Source: Paenisporosarcina sp. HGH0030 (GTDB taxonomy: Bacteria > Bacillota > Bacilli > Bacillales_A > Planococcaceae). Taken from it: DNA of 64,000 nucleotides. The stretch lies in contig NZ_KE150422.1 of assembly GCF_000411295.1 (NCBI RefSeq), positions 311,126-375,125 of the forward strand. The letters run 5' to 3'. This document shows, piece after piece, positions 34,808 to 43,331 of this stretch (the first letter of the stretch is position 1; each line of letters starts with the position of its first letter). Made by a program: the position numbers and the translations under genes. The notes under the pieces are model-generated. The model worked only from the letters and a program-made list of their open reading frames with translations, made no database searches and was not told the DNA's origin.

Positions 34808-35443
34808 TTATTTCCATTCAGTGATGGCATCCACAGGTAGACGGACAGACTGATACCCTTTATCTATCGCTTTTCCAATCGAAATTAGCATAACGGGATA
34901 GTAACGCTCTTTGTCCATACCAAAAGCTTCAGCAATTTGGTCCTTTTCATAACCACCTATTGGATTCGTGTCATAACCGTGAGCTCTTGCTGCGAGCATC
35001 AGTTGCATGGATACTAAACCAGCATCAATTAAGTTCATTTCCTTCAATTGTTCCGGTGACATGGTTGAAACCAATCCTTTGATAGCTGGTAGCTGTGCAT
35101 CTCTGACTTCAGCTGGCATCAGACCTTGTTCCACTGCTTTACCGTAAATGTCGTCAGCATAGTCGATGCTGTTCATATCTGCAAATACGGCAATCATTGC
35201 AGCAGATGTTGCCACTTGGTTTTGATTGAATTTGGCCAGGGGAGCCAATGTCGCTTTACCTTCTGGGCTATCGATGACAACAAAACGCCAAGGTTGGAGA
35301 TTAACGGATGAAGGGGCAAGCGTGGCAGTTGTTAGTATTTCAGTCATTTCCAGTCTTGTTATTTTCACCGTCGGATCATAATTCCGGATGGAACGACGTC
35401 CTGATACGATTTCATTAAAGTCATTTATAAGTGTATGGTTCAT
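34808..35443 (-). CDS. Nitroreductase-family flavoprotein (YdgI/YodC-like)
   Basis: This 211-residue FMN-binding nitroreductase has the phosphate-binding SGRRSIRNYD at the start, APSSVNLQPWRFVVI, and GYDTNPIGGY with IGKAIDKGYQSVRLP near the end. Such enzymes reduce nitroaromatics and quinones with NAD(P)H. The gene follows a MarR regulator, the same pairing as ydgJ-ydgI in B. subtilis, and precedes the ABM gene. Confidence 0.87.
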   Translation of the reverse strand: MNHTLINDFNEIVSGRRSIRNYDPTVKITRLEMTEILTTATLAPSSVNLQPWRFVVIDSPEGKATLAPLAKFNQNQVATSAAMIAVFADMNSIDYADDIYGKAVEQGLMPAEVRDAQLPAIKGLVSTMSPEQLKEMNLIDAGLVSMQLMLAARAHGYDTNPIGGYEKDQIAEAFGMDKERYYPVMLISIGKAIDKGYQSVRLPVDAITEWK

Positions 35444-35486
35444 TTTTCATTCTCCTTTATATTTATACTAGTTTGTCGTATTGCGA

Positions 35487-35927
35487 CTACTCATTTGGAT
35501 TAATATTTTTGACGTTGTCTTGTATCCGTGTCAGCATGTCCAAAAGTAAAGAGCGTTCCTCTGCATTGAATCCAGTTAAAACCTTCGAAATGAATTGCTG
35601 TTTCTCTTTTTGGTAAGCAACAATTCTTTCACGACCTTCATCCGTCAGACGAACAAACGTAAATCGATTATCTGCGGGATTCTTACGTCGTGTGACCATT
35701 CTCTTTTCTTCCAATTGCTTTAAGTGCCTCGTTACAGCTGCATGATCTATATTCACTTCTTTTTGAAGCTCCGTCTGACTGATTTCATCCACTTCAAACA
35801 ACTTGTTCAACAAATCCAATCGGGATTGACTGATGCCTGTACAGCGCTCAAACTTCGGGCTTGTTTGCTTATTTATCTCATATAATCGATAGACAATTTT
35901 TCCTTCATCTGAACATGAGTTGGACAT
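35487..35927 (-). CDS. MarR-family transcriptional regulator
   Basis: This is a 146-residue MarR protein with a winged helix (ISQTELQKEVNIDHAAVTRHLKQLEEKRMVTRRKNPADNRFTFVRLTDEG). It has cysteines near both the N-terminus (Cys4) and at Cys28 that could sense thiol-reactive compounds. It is first in a run with a nitroreductase and an ABM monooxygenase and has a strong palindrome directly upstream, which suggests autoregulation. Confidence 0.88.
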   Translation of the reverse strand: MSNSCSDEGKIVYRLYEINKQTSPKFERCTGISQSRLDLLNKLFEVDEISQTELQKEVNIDHAAVTRHLKQLEEKRMVTRRKNPADNRFTFVRLTDEGRERIVAYQKEKQQFISKVLTGFNAEERSLLLDMLTRIQDNVKNINPNE

Positions 35928-35946
35928 AAAACCACCCCTTTAATGT

Positions 35947-35973
35947 TTGACGGGTCAACAGTTGACCCATCAA
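35947..35973. promoter_or_regulatory. MarR operator palindrome
   Basis: GGGTCAAC-A-GTTGACCC is a perfect palindrome with 8-bp arms, extended after a mismatch by TTGA/TCAA on the outside, about 20 bases before the marR start. A TATTAT -10-like element stands directly upstream of it. Confidence 0.78.
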
Positions 35974-36167
35974 CTACTATAATACGATGCATTATTAAAA
36001 TCAACTAATTGAATCGTTTAATAACTCTTCTTCTTGAAAACTGCAATTATATCCAGTGATTTTTAAGGTTATAAGCAAGAAAAACCCCCATTCATCCAAA
36101 GAATAAAAGGAAGGTTTTTCAACTATTTTGAAAGCAGGTCGTTAATCGAAACTCACAGATATTAATA

Positions 36168-37088
36168 CTAACGATTTGAAGTTTGAAAGCTTCTTCCATG
36201 AATTGGCGGTGTCCAAGATTTCAGAAATTGCTCGGTTCGACTCCGTCCTCTTTCAATCAGAGCCTCTCTCCTTTCTTTACTAAGATCAAAATCTGTAGTG
36301 TTAACATCATCTACTGGTATGAAGATAATATCTTTCTCATGTTTCCTGGAAATGTACCTTTCATCATGCGCATTTTGCATCGTTGAAAAAAGCGCTTCGA
36401 ATAAATTGAGTCCATTGTTGATTTTATTTCCTTTCGATTCGTGGTGGCCACGACTGATTTTCAAACCAAGAACGGGTCGTTCCCTATTTCCATCTTTATC
36501 ATCGAATAACCACAAAGGAAAGTTACTCAACACTCCCCCATCAACAACAATTGTCTCCCCATTCTTGACTTTCAAAGTGACTGGTTCAAAGAAAAAAGGG
36601 ATGCCACAACTCATACGTAAAGCACGGGCAATGGGGAAGCTATCTGCTGATAGCCCATAACTTGCTAAGTCATCTGGAAATACAATTATTTTTCCATTCG
36701 TCAAATCTGAAGCCACGAGCTTCAACGTACCATCCGGTAAATCACCAAAAGAATATACCCCTTTTGCCGCCAATTTTTCCATGAACCAGTTTTCCAGTGC
36801 ATTGCCTTGGTACAGTCCCATGTGCCAATACAGGAAAATCCATTTCATAAATGGTAATGGAACGATCGATTTTCGTGTATCGAGTAGGGTTTTGAAATCT
36901 AAATCACCCAGCATCTCTTCCATTTCCTTACCAGTGTATCCAGCAGCAATAAAGCAGGCAAGAATAGCCCCTGCACTTGTTCCCGCTACTCGTTGAAAGC
37001 GATATCCCTTTTCCTCCATTACTTGATATGCACCAACTAATGCAAAATTTTTCAAGCCTCCTCCAGAAAACACCCCATCTATTAACAT
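36168..37088 (-). CDS. Patatin-like phospholipase
   Basis: The 306-residue protein is a patatin-type serine acyl hydrolase: oxyanion loop GGGLKNFALVGA (9-20), nucleophile Ser38 in GTSAG and the catalytic Asp in VVDGG. No signal peptide is seen, so it is probably cytoplasmic or membrane-associated and acts on lipids. GGAG precedes the ATG. It is the same family as RssA/YqhO-like proteins. Confidence 0.87.
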   Translation of the reverse strand: MLIDGVFSGGGLKNFALVGAYQVMEEKGYRFQRVAGTSAGAILACFIAAGYTGKEMEEMLGDLDFKTLLDTRKSIVPLPFMKWIFLYWHMGLYQGNALENWFMEKLAAKGVYSFGDLPDGTLKLVASDLTNGKIIVFPDDLASYGLSADSFPIARALRMSCGIPFFFEPVTLKVKNGETIVVDGGVLSNFPLWLFDDKDGNRERPVLGLKISRGHHESKGNKINNGLNLFEALFSTMQNAHDERYISRKHEKDIIFIPVDDVNTTDFDLSKERREALIERGRSRTEQFLKSWTPPIHGRSFQTSNR

Positions 37089-37196
37089 GCTTACGCTCCT
37101 TTTTTCAAGTCGTTGTCTTACACTGTAATAAGAAAGAACGCAAATTAGAACTTAATTCGACAATGACTTGTTGAGCAAAAGCGTATTAAAAGAAGT

Positions 37197-37228
37197 GAAA
37201 AGCCTTCCCCGCTCGGTCGGGAAGGCTT
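37197..37228 (-). terminator. Terminator of the thiamine salvage operon
   Basis: AAGCCTTCCC/GGGAAGGCTT stem with TTTTCACTT after it on the minus strand. It lies about 125 bases beyond the thiE stop, after array B, so the array is inside the operon's 3' untranslated region. Confidence 0.72.
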
Positions 37229-37247
37229 CATTCATGTCTTCATTTGA

Positions 37248-37346
37248 TGTATTGGGGCAACTATTGGTGTTATTGGGGCAACTCTTCATGTTATAGGGGC
37301 AACTTTCCCCGTTATTGGGGCAACTTTCCCCGTTATTGGGGCAACT
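37248..37346. repeat. Tandem array with 21-bp period (array B)
   Basis: GTTATTGGGGCAACT (15 bases) plus six variable bases recurs; GGGGCAACT begins at 37254, 37275, 37296, 37317 and 37338, exactly 21 bases apart. Two of the variable parts are TTCCCC. On the minus strand a TTG at 37352, with AGGAG across the end of thiE, would read it as a Ser-Cys-Pro-Asn-Asn heptad peptide of 66 residues, which may or may not be translated. Confidence 0.85.
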
Positions 37347-37352
37347 AACCAA

Positions 37353-37991
37353 TTATCTCCTAATTTCATCTTTACTTAATATCAAGGATACTGTTGCATG
37401 ACGGTCCTGACATTGACAAATCGCTGAAATGATTGCCACACCGTCGGCACCAGCCTGTAGCGGTTCGTGTGCATTTTCAGCTGTGATTCCTCCAATAGCG
37501 ACGATTGGGTAATCGAGATGTAAACTTCGGGCTTGTCGCAAGAAAGTGAGACCTGCAGGAGCCATTGCATCAGATTTCGACCTTGTTTCATATATCGGAC
37601 CAATCCCAACATAATCCGCACCACCTTTGATGGCACCTTCGAGCTCTTGTTGGGTATGCACGGAAACTCCTACGATTTGTCCCGTGAACTTTTCTCTTAT
37701 ATCCGTAAGGGCGATGTCATCCTGCCCTACATGCACCCCATCTGCATGCAATTTTATCGCTAATTCCACATCGTCATTGATAATGAATGGTACCTTGTAA
37801 GATTTGCATATTTCCTGACATTGCCGTGCAAACTCTTCCAGTTCATCCCCTTTCAATGCCCCATCACCTTTTTCTCTCAACTGAAACATTGTTACGCCAG
37901 CCTCCAACGCATCCTTTAAAACAACCAAGGGATCTTCAACACAATTGGGTGTACCCATTATGAGGTATACTGCCAAATCTTTACGGTTCAA
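37353..37991 (-). CDS. thiE: Thiamine-phosphate synthase
   Basis: ThiE joins HMP pyrophosphate with thiazole phosphate to give thiamine phosphate. The 212-residue TIM-barrel protein has the family motifs QLREKGDGAL, FIINDDVELAIKLHADGVHVGQDD and YVGIGPIYETRSKSDA, and GGITAENAHEPLQAGADGVAII. The start is TTG, with GAGGTG at a good distance, overlapping thiD by 11 bases. It is the last gene of tenA-thiM-thiD-thiE. Confidence 0.93.
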   Translation of the reverse strand: MNRKDLAVYLIMGTPNCVEDPLVVLKDALEAGVTMFQLREKGDGALKGDELEEFARQCQEICKSYKVPFIINDDVELAIKLHADGVHVGQDDIALTDIREKFTGQIVGVSVHTQQELEGAIKGGADYVGIGPIYETRSKSDAMAPAGLTFLRQARSLHLDYPIVAIGGITAENAHEPLQAGADGVAIISAICQCQDRHATVSLILSKDEIRR

Positions 37992-38805
37992 TGATGGTCA
38001 CCTCACAAATTGCTTTTAATTGCTTATAAGCGAAATGGTTGGTCGGTCCATGTCCATGGCCGATACCAAGAGGATTCTCGAGAGCCAGCTGGACAAATTT
38101 TTTCGCTTCAATCAAAGCTTCCTTCAAAGGAATTCCTTGTCCCAAAAATGCAGTTAATGCGGCAGAAAACGTACAGCCCGTTCCATGTGTATGCTTGGTG
38201 TTGATACGAGGGGTAACCATTTTAAAGCTAGTCCCATCGGCCATAAAGACTGTATCAGTTGCCGTATCTCGTTCTTCTAGATGACCGCCCTTCATGACCA
38301 CGCAATTGACACCCATTCCTAAAATCGCCTTGGCTGCTTTGTGCATATCTGACTCCGATTGGATTTCCAAACCAGCCAGCACCTCGGCTTCTGGAATATT
38401 TGGGGTTAATACTGTTGCAAGAGGCAATAGGTTGGTCCGTAAAGTTTCCACGGCTTGATTCTGCAAAAGGTTTGCGCCTCCTTTGGCAATCATCACAGGA
38501 TCAACGACAAGCTGTACATTTTTTTCTCGCAAATTATTTGCTACTTCTTCAATGATTTCTGTTGAAAAGAGCATGCCTGTTTTGACTGCTTGGATGGGCA
38601 TATCCTTAAAGACAACATCTATTTGTTGTGCCACGAAATCGGGTGATGTTGGAAAGATCCCTTCTACACCCAGCGTATTTTGAGCAGTCAGTGCTGTAAT
38701 CGCGGACGTACCAAATACGCCAAGTTCCTGAAATGTTTTCAAATCGGCTTGTATACCGGCTCCGCCCCCACTATCCGAGCCTGCTATCGTCATGACAATG
38801 TTCAT
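37981..38805 (-). CDS. thiD: Hydroxymethylpyrimidine/phosphomethylpyrimidine kinase
   Basis: ThiD phosphorylates HMP and HMP phosphate. The 274-residue ribokinase-fold protein has [20 protein letters not shown] at the start, [14 protein letters not shown], and the catalytic [14 protein letters not shown]. Its ATG overlaps the thiM stop by four bases. Confidence 0.93.
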   Translation of the reverse strand: MNIVMTIAGSDSGGGAGIQADLKTFQELGVFGTSAITALTAQNTLGVEGIFPTSPDFVAQQIDVVFKDMPIQAVKTGMLFSTEIIEEVANNLREKNVQLVVDPVMIAKGGANLLQNQAVETLRTNLLPLATVLTPNIPEAEVLAGLEIQSESDMHKAAKAILGMGVNCVVMKGGHLEERDTATDTVFMADGTSFKMVTPRINTKHTHGTGCTFSAALTAFLGQGIPLKEALIEAKKFVQLALENPLGIGHGHGPTNHFAYKQLKAICEVTIIEP

Positions 38806-39557
38806 TTTCCATCACCTTTGGAAAAGAGATGCAAAGCATTTAGTACTTCAGTCTGGAAAGAGCCAGGAAGTTGTGCCTGAGACGATGCTTGCTCGGATAT
38901 TTGTTTATAAGCTTGAAGGAGATCACGTAAGTTGAGGAGGGCCTCTCCATCCAAACTTAAAGCCGCCGTACAAATTGCACTCAACAAACACCCAGTACCG
39001 GTTACCTCGGTCATTCGTTCATGCCCGCCAGTTATCCAAAATTCTTTGTTTCCATCGGTAATATAATCTGAAGCGCCAGTCACAGCTACTATACAATTCC
39101 AATCCTTCGCTACTTGCTTGGCAACGTCCGCGATGTCCATGTCACCTTCTCCACTGTCCACTCCTTTTGACTTCCACGAAACACCTGCTATTGCAGCCAG
39201 TTCACCTGCATTACATCTGATTAAATTAAACCGAACTTGTTCCAGCAAATCCTTCACTGCCTGTTTGCGAAATGACGTAGCTCCTACGCCTACTGGATCC
39301 AAAACAACGGGTGTACCAAGTTCATTCGCTTTTTTACCAGCCAGAAGCATCGCTTCTTGCGTTCGTGTATTGATTGTGCCGATATTAATTAATAGAGCCG
39401 AGGAAATGGCAACCATTTCTTCTACTTCTGATATCTCATCCGCCATGATTGGTGACGCACCGATTGCTAGCAACCCATTGGCTGTAAAGTTCGCCACGAC
39501 ATAGTTTGTCATGCAGTGAACGAGAGGCTTTTTTTGACGTATTTGTTCAATAGGCAT
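38802..39557 (-). CDS. thiM: Hydroxyethylthiazole kinase
   Basis: ThiM phosphorylates hydroxyethylthiazole for salvage. The 251-residue protein has [38 protein letters not shown], and the catalytic TGTGCLLSA. It overlaps tenA by 11 bases and thiD by 4, so the four genes are tightly coupled. Confidence 0.93.
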   Translation of the reverse strand: MPIEQIRQKKPLVHCMTNYVVANFTANGLLAIGASPIMADEISEVEEMVAISSALLINIGTINTRTQEAMLLAGKKANELGTPVVLDPVGVGATSFRKQAVKDLLEQVRFNLIRCNAGELAAIAGVSWKSKGVDSGEGDMDIADVAKQVAKDWNCIVAVTGASDYITDGNKEFWITGGHERMTEVTGTGCLLSAICTAALSLDGEALLNLRDLLQAYKQISEQASSQAQLPGSFQTEVLNALHLFSKGDGK

Positions 39558-40227
39558 AGACTTTCACCTCGTTTTCCCAGTTCTCAAGTGTCCAAGGCAT
39601 TTCCCAGAATTTCCACTCGTAATAGCAGCTCTTAGCAAAATGACTTTTCAGCACATTTCTCTTATTCGGATTTGCCTCTGCATATCGATTCATCATTTGC
39701 ATTTGATGCTCGATTTTTTCTTTGTAACCTGGTGCACTATACACGGCAATCCAATCTTCATAAGCTTTGACACCTGGTTTAGCGTCTTTATACTTCTCCC
39801 CGATTTCCTGATAGAGCCATGGACAAGGGAACATGGCGGCAAACGCTTCTGCCACATCCCCGTTATGAGCTGCATTGTACATATGCGATACGTAGTTGTA
39901 GGCAGCCGGAGCAGGTTCAAAGTGTGCTTCCATTTCCTCCGTAATAGCGAGCTCTTTGAAAACAGTTCGGTGCAACTCAAGCTCGGCTTCATTGATGTAG
40001 CGGGCAGATTCTAAAAAGAATGCTATGTCTTCATTCGTTTCAGCCTTCGTAGCGGCAATCGCCAGCACCTTTGTGTAGTGTTTTAAATAATAGGCGTCCT
40101 GCATCATGTAATACGCAAATTTCTCAAGTGGCAATGTCCCGTCCACCAGTCCCATTACAAAGGGATGATCAAAACTGCCTTGCCAATAAAGATCCGTTTC
40201 TTTTCGTACTTCTTCACAAAATGTCAT
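39547..40227 (-). CDS. tenA: Thiaminase II / aminopyrimidine aminohydrolase TenA
   Basis: TenA regenerates HMP from degraded thiamine (aminomethyl pyrimidines). The 226-residue all-helical protein matches the family: FVMGLVDGTLPLEKFAYYMMQDAYYLKHY, MFPCPWLYQEIGEKY and a final KCYYEWKFWEMPW-like segment (here KSCYYEWKFWEM). The ATG at 40227 is chosen for its AAGGAGG. It is the first gene behind two TPP riboswitches, so the operon is for thiamine precursor salvage. Confidence 0.92.
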   Translation of the reverse strand: MTFCEEVRKETDLYWQGSFDHPFVMGLVDGTLPLEKFAYYMMQDAYYLKHYTKVLAIAATKAETNEDIAFFLESARYINEAELELHRTVFKELAITEEMEAHFEPAPAAYNYVSHMYNAAHNGDVAEAFAAMFPCPWLYQEIGEKYKDAKPGVKAYEDWIAVYSAPGYKEKIEHQMQMMNRYAEANPNKRNVLKSHFAKSCYYEWKFWEMPWTLENWENEVKVYAY

Positions 40228-40260
40228 TACTAGTCCTCCTTCTTTGGATGGACGCAAGTG

Positions 40261-40299
40261 CAAAAAACGCCCTTTTGCGTATGACAAAAGAGCGTTTCT
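40261..40299 (-). terminator. Expression-platform terminator of the proximal TPP riboswitch
   Basis: On the minus strand AACGCTCTTTTG pairs with CAAAAGGGCGTT and is followed by TTTTTT, between the proximal riboswitch and tenA. Confidence 0.82.
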
Positions 40300-40307
40300 G
40301 ATGAAAC

Positions 40308-40386
40308 ATTGCTCCCTACGTCAGTGTTAACTGTCAGGTTCCAAGGGTCAGGTTTTAACCTTCTCAACTAAAAAGTCCCCCCGCAA
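40308..40386 (-). promoter_or_regulatory. TPP riboswitch, proximal copy
   Basis: On the minus strand the element has the TPP (THI box) landmarks in order: GCGGGGGGAC, TGAGAAGGTTAAAACCTGA, ACCCTTGGAACCTGA and the closing CGTAGGGA. A rho-independent terminator follows, so thiamine pyrophosphate should stop transcription before tenA. Confidence 0.92.
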
Positions 40387-40403
40387 TTAAAATATTGAAT
40401 TAG

Positions 40404-40434
40404 AAACAAAAAAGCCCTCCATAATGGAGAGCTA
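40404..40434 (-). terminator. Expression-platform terminator of the distal TPP riboswitch
   Basis: AGCTCTCCAT/ATGGAGGGCT stem followed on the minus strand by TTTTTTG, placed between the two riboswitches. Confidence 0.82.
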
Positions 40435-40469
40435 CAGTACAAAACAAAAGCGTTAAACCGCTATGTACT

Positions 40470-40554
40470 TTGCTCCCTACGTTCGTCTTAACGAACAGGT
40501 TCAAAGGGTCAGGTTTTAACCTTCTCAACGCCAATGCGTCCCCCCGCAACTATT
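40470..40554 (-). promoter_or_regulatory. TPP riboswitch, distal copy
   Basis: It has the same landmarks as the proximal copy: GCGGGGGGACGC, TTGAGAAGGTTAAAACCTGA, ACCCTTTGAACCTG and ACGTAGGGAGC. The variable P3-like and P5-like arms differ from the proximal copy while the ligand-binding core is kept. It has its own terminator. Confidence 0.92.
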
Positions 40555-40674
40555 TTAATTACTTACATACTAGCACACTATCAGGAAATCTCAAGAATCG
40601 TGGTGAGTAATTTCAGTTTCCATCATGAATGAAAAAACCCTTCAACTCCTTCAAAGAACTCATTTCATCATCGT

Positions 40675-41112
40675 TTACAATTTTTTTCTGAACGAAAAAC
40701 ACCATTTATCATAATCCATTCTGTCTTCATAGAACCTATGAGCATCGGTTCTTTGGATTCCCGATTCCAGTGCTACATATTCGGCACCATTTTCTTTTGC
40801 CCACTCATGTATGAACTCCAACAATGTCTCTCCATACCCAAGCGAACGTTTAGAGACGTCCGTAACTAAATCATAAATATAAACGTGACGGCCGCTATAA
40901 AAATTTGTTCTCAAGCTCACGCCTGCCAAAGCTACGATTTGATTTTGAGCAAATAAGGCAAAAAGTCGATATCCGTCTTGTGTCATTTGTCCAAGCAATT
41001 CCTGAAAAGACTCTATCGTCAAATCCAATCTTAACTGTTTCATTAGTGGAAATGCACGTTCGAATTGTTCTGGTTTGGTTAGTTCTAAGATTTTATGGGT
41101 TGAATCATCCAT
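40675..41112 (-). CDS. GNAT-family N-acetyltransferase
   Basis: The 145-residue GNAT has [23 protein letters not shown], then the cofactor loop [19 protein letters not shown] and [19 protein letters not shown] at the end. The ATG at 41112 has GGAGG seven bases upstream. It is close to plant-type and AAC(3)-like small acetyltransferases; the substrate is unknown. Confidence 0.78.
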   Translation of the reverse strand: MDDSTHKILELTKPEQFERAFPLMKQLRLDLTIESFQELLGQMTQDGYRLFALFAQNQIVALAGVSLRTNFYSGRHVYIYDLVTDVSKRSLGYGETLLEFIHEWAKENGAEYVALESGIQRTDAHRFYEDRMDYDKWCFSFRKKL

Positions 41113-41173
41113 CGTCATTCCTCCGTCAAAATTAGTTTCCGTCACATGTCCCATGTAGCACAAAAGTCTTCAT

Positions 41174-41716
41174 CTATTTAACAGCTTCTACTATTTTTAG
41201 TTTTTCCTTTAGGGTTTGAACAATCGTATGTACTGGGACGTTCTCCGTGTTGATGTAATCCCCAAAATCATGTTCTTTATATGCTTTCAGGCATTTCGAT
41301 GTTTGTTGGAAACACCAATTCCCTTCTTCCTCCCCACGTTCCCTAAGTCTATCGAAAATAGTTTCCTGATTTGCTGTTAAACAAAAATGGCTTGTTTGTT
41401 CATCTATCTTCTTAAATCCATCAAATATGTAATTAAAATATTCTACTTTCCGAATAGTCATTGGAACAATTAAGTTCACTTTATACTGTGCGATTAAGTG
41501 CTCAGCTACGGTAACGGTTAATTGTTTCCAAAGCTCCAAATCCTGAAAATCTCCTGTTTTTGCTTCAAGAGCCATAACATCTACTGGGAGAATTTTGCCT
41601 AACAAAGTACCTATTTCTTCCGGATCAAAAATCATACTATTTTCGACTTCTTTCTGTAGTTCATTGGAAACAGTGGTCTTCCCCACCCCAAATGCTCCAT
41701 TTATCATGATAATCAT
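41174..41716 (-). CDS. TmrB-like P-loop ATPase
   Basis: The 180-residue protein has an N-terminal P-loop GAFGVGKTT (7-15), then VPMTIRKVEYF and DRLRERGEEEGNWCFQQTSKC in the pattern of TmrB-like AAA proteins. B. subtilis TmrB binds tunicamycin and gives resistance when overproduced. Equivalence here is only by family. AAAGGGAAAGG lies upstream of the ATG. The neighbour is an erythromycin esterase-like gene. Confidence 0.72.
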   Translation of the reverse strand: MIIMINGAFGVGKTTVSNELQKEVENSMIFDPEEIGTLLGKILPVDVMALEAKTGDFQDLELWKQLTVTVAEHLIAQYKVNLIVPMTIRKVEYFNYIFDGFKKIDEQTSHFCLTANQETIFDRLRERGEEEGNWCFQQTSKCLKAYKEHDFGDYINTENVPVHTIVQTLKEKLKIVEAVK

Positions 41717-41811
41717 TCGTACACCAGTCCTTTCCCTTTAGTTTCATCCTTCTACAAGCATTAATTATTGTTACATTTTACCATTCTTTCATTGTTGAAT
41801 TAAATAACAAA

Positions 41812-41839
41812 AACAAAAAAACACCGCAAATGCGGTGCA
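41812..41839 (-). terminator. Terminator after the erythromycin esterase-like gene
   Basis: A CACCGCA/TGCGGTG hairpin followed by TTTTTTTG on the minus strand. Confidence 0.8.
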
Positions 41840-41851
41840 ATTAGTGAGTGA

Positions 41852-43114
41852 TTATGGGTTGTCATGCTCAATTGGACTAAGGGCTTTGGTTTCGTCCAGA
41901 TAAATGAAAGCGTCGTAGCGACTTCCCATTTTTGAAGGTACATAATTCCCGTAAGCTTCGAACTCAGGATTATAAACCACGCCAATTGCCCGATGACCAA
42001 TCCATTCATCAAACAGGTGGCGATTGTCATCATCGAAAATCAATAACTTATTAAATTCACCGGCTGCATGCATAGCGTATTCCCATGATTTTTCCATAGC
42101 TGGTGGCACGACCATCATTTCATATGGGTTTGCCCATTGGTCAGTTGCGATAACTGTTCCCTTGTGTGTGCCAAATCCGACAGCGAAAACATTTTCTTTT
42201 CTGTTCTGTAGACGGAGAATCTGTCCAACGTTCACCATGCCAGCCGCTTCCATATCCGTTGCGGAAGCATCCCCGATATGGGTGTTGTGTTCCCAAATGA
42301 TGATTTTTGCATCGTTTCCATGATAGTCCATGACTTCGTTTATCACTTCAACCATATGCTCATCACGGACATTCCAGGAGATATCATCACTACGGACCAT
42401 AGCCCGGTAATATTCTTCAGCGTTTTGTGCAACCATTGCATTGATTTTCAAGTTCAAATCGGCTTCCTGTACATCATTATAGTTATCTTCATGAACGCGT
42501 ATAGACTTTAGTAGCTTAGTCACTTCATCGATACATGCTTCCGATATATTTACCGAAGACATGGCATACGTTTCAGGATGTCGATTAAAAGGTTCAAAGC
42601 ACGCGAACGCTTTCCTGGCCAGATCCAGATCCTCACTTTCTGGATCTGTCTTGCTTAAATAAGTGATTACTTCGTCCAATGACTCCCACAAACTGTAGAC
42701 ATCAATTCCGTAAAAACCTACGTTTTGACTAACTCCAATTTTGGCATTGTGTTCCTTGAGCCATGTGATAAAGTCAGCAATTTCCTCATTAGCCCACATC
42801 CATGTTGGCCAACGGTTGAACGCCTTTAACACATCTTTTACATCTTCTTTTTCTTCTGAGTACCCTTTAATATATCGATTAACTTGTTGGCTGGATGGCC
42901 AATCACCTTCAACAGCAATAAGAGTGAATCCTTTTTCCTCAATCAACCTTTTTGACAGTTCAGCACGAATCGAATAAAACTCTGAAGTACCATGGCTTGC
43001 TTCTCCCAATAGAACGATTTTCGCTTCGCCGATTGCTTCTATAATAGGTGTAAAATCATCTTGTGTTTCAAAAGGAATAGCATATTTTTTAATGGATTGC
43101 TCTAGGGAATTCAT
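41852..43114 (-). CDS. Erythromycin esterase-family protein
   Basis: The 420-residue protein belongs to the Ere/Bcr family: GEASHGTSEFYSIRAEL (from residue 37), AVEGDWP, and WEHNTHIGDA, which together carry the Glu and His residues of the active site. EreA and EreB open the macrolide lactone; chromosomal Bacillus members such as Bcr135/Bcr136 vary in substrate, so resistance is not assured. It is alone with its own terminator. Confidence 0.84.
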   Translation of the reverse strand: MNSLEQSIKKYAIPFETQDDFTPIIEAIGEAKIVLLGEASHGTSEFYSIRAELSKRLIEEKGFTLIAVEGDWPSSQQVNRYIKGYSEEKEDVKDVLKAFNRWPTWMWANEEIADFITWLKEHNAKIGVSQNVGFYGIDVYSLWESLDEVITYLSKTDPESEDLDLARKAFACFEPFNRHPETYAMSSVNISEACIDEVTKLLKSIRVHEDNYNDVQEADLNLKINAMVAQNAEEYYRAMVRSDDISWNVRDEHMVEVINEVMDYHGNDAKIIIWEHNTHIGDASATDMEAAGMVNVGQILRLQNRKENVFAVGFGTHKGTVIATDQWANPYEMMVVPPAMEKSWEYAMHAAGEFNKLLIFDDDNRHLFDEWIGHRAIGVVYNPEFEAYGNYVPSKMGSRYDAFIYLDETKALSPIEHDNP

Positions 43115-43331
43115 TGAAACACTCCTTTATCAGTTGAGTTTACGTCTTCTCTGATATCTATTATTGTTTATTACTTACTATATCTATCATTCTAAATTCC
43201 CCTGTTTTCCAACCTTTATTCTTAAAAAATCATTTAATTGAAAAAAGGATATAAATGGCATGCAACAAATTCATGAAATGGGAAAAGATAAAAAATTGAA
43301 TGAAGAATATATTTTAAGGGGCGGGTATAGC

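Noticed and set aside
37248-37346. Array B as a CRISPR array
   Set aside because: The repeat core is 9-15 bases and the spacers six, far below CRISPR lengths, and no cas gene is present.
37254-37346. G-quadruplex from the five GGGG runs
   Set aside because: The runs are 17 bases apart, too far for stable loops, and CCCC segments between can pair with them instead.
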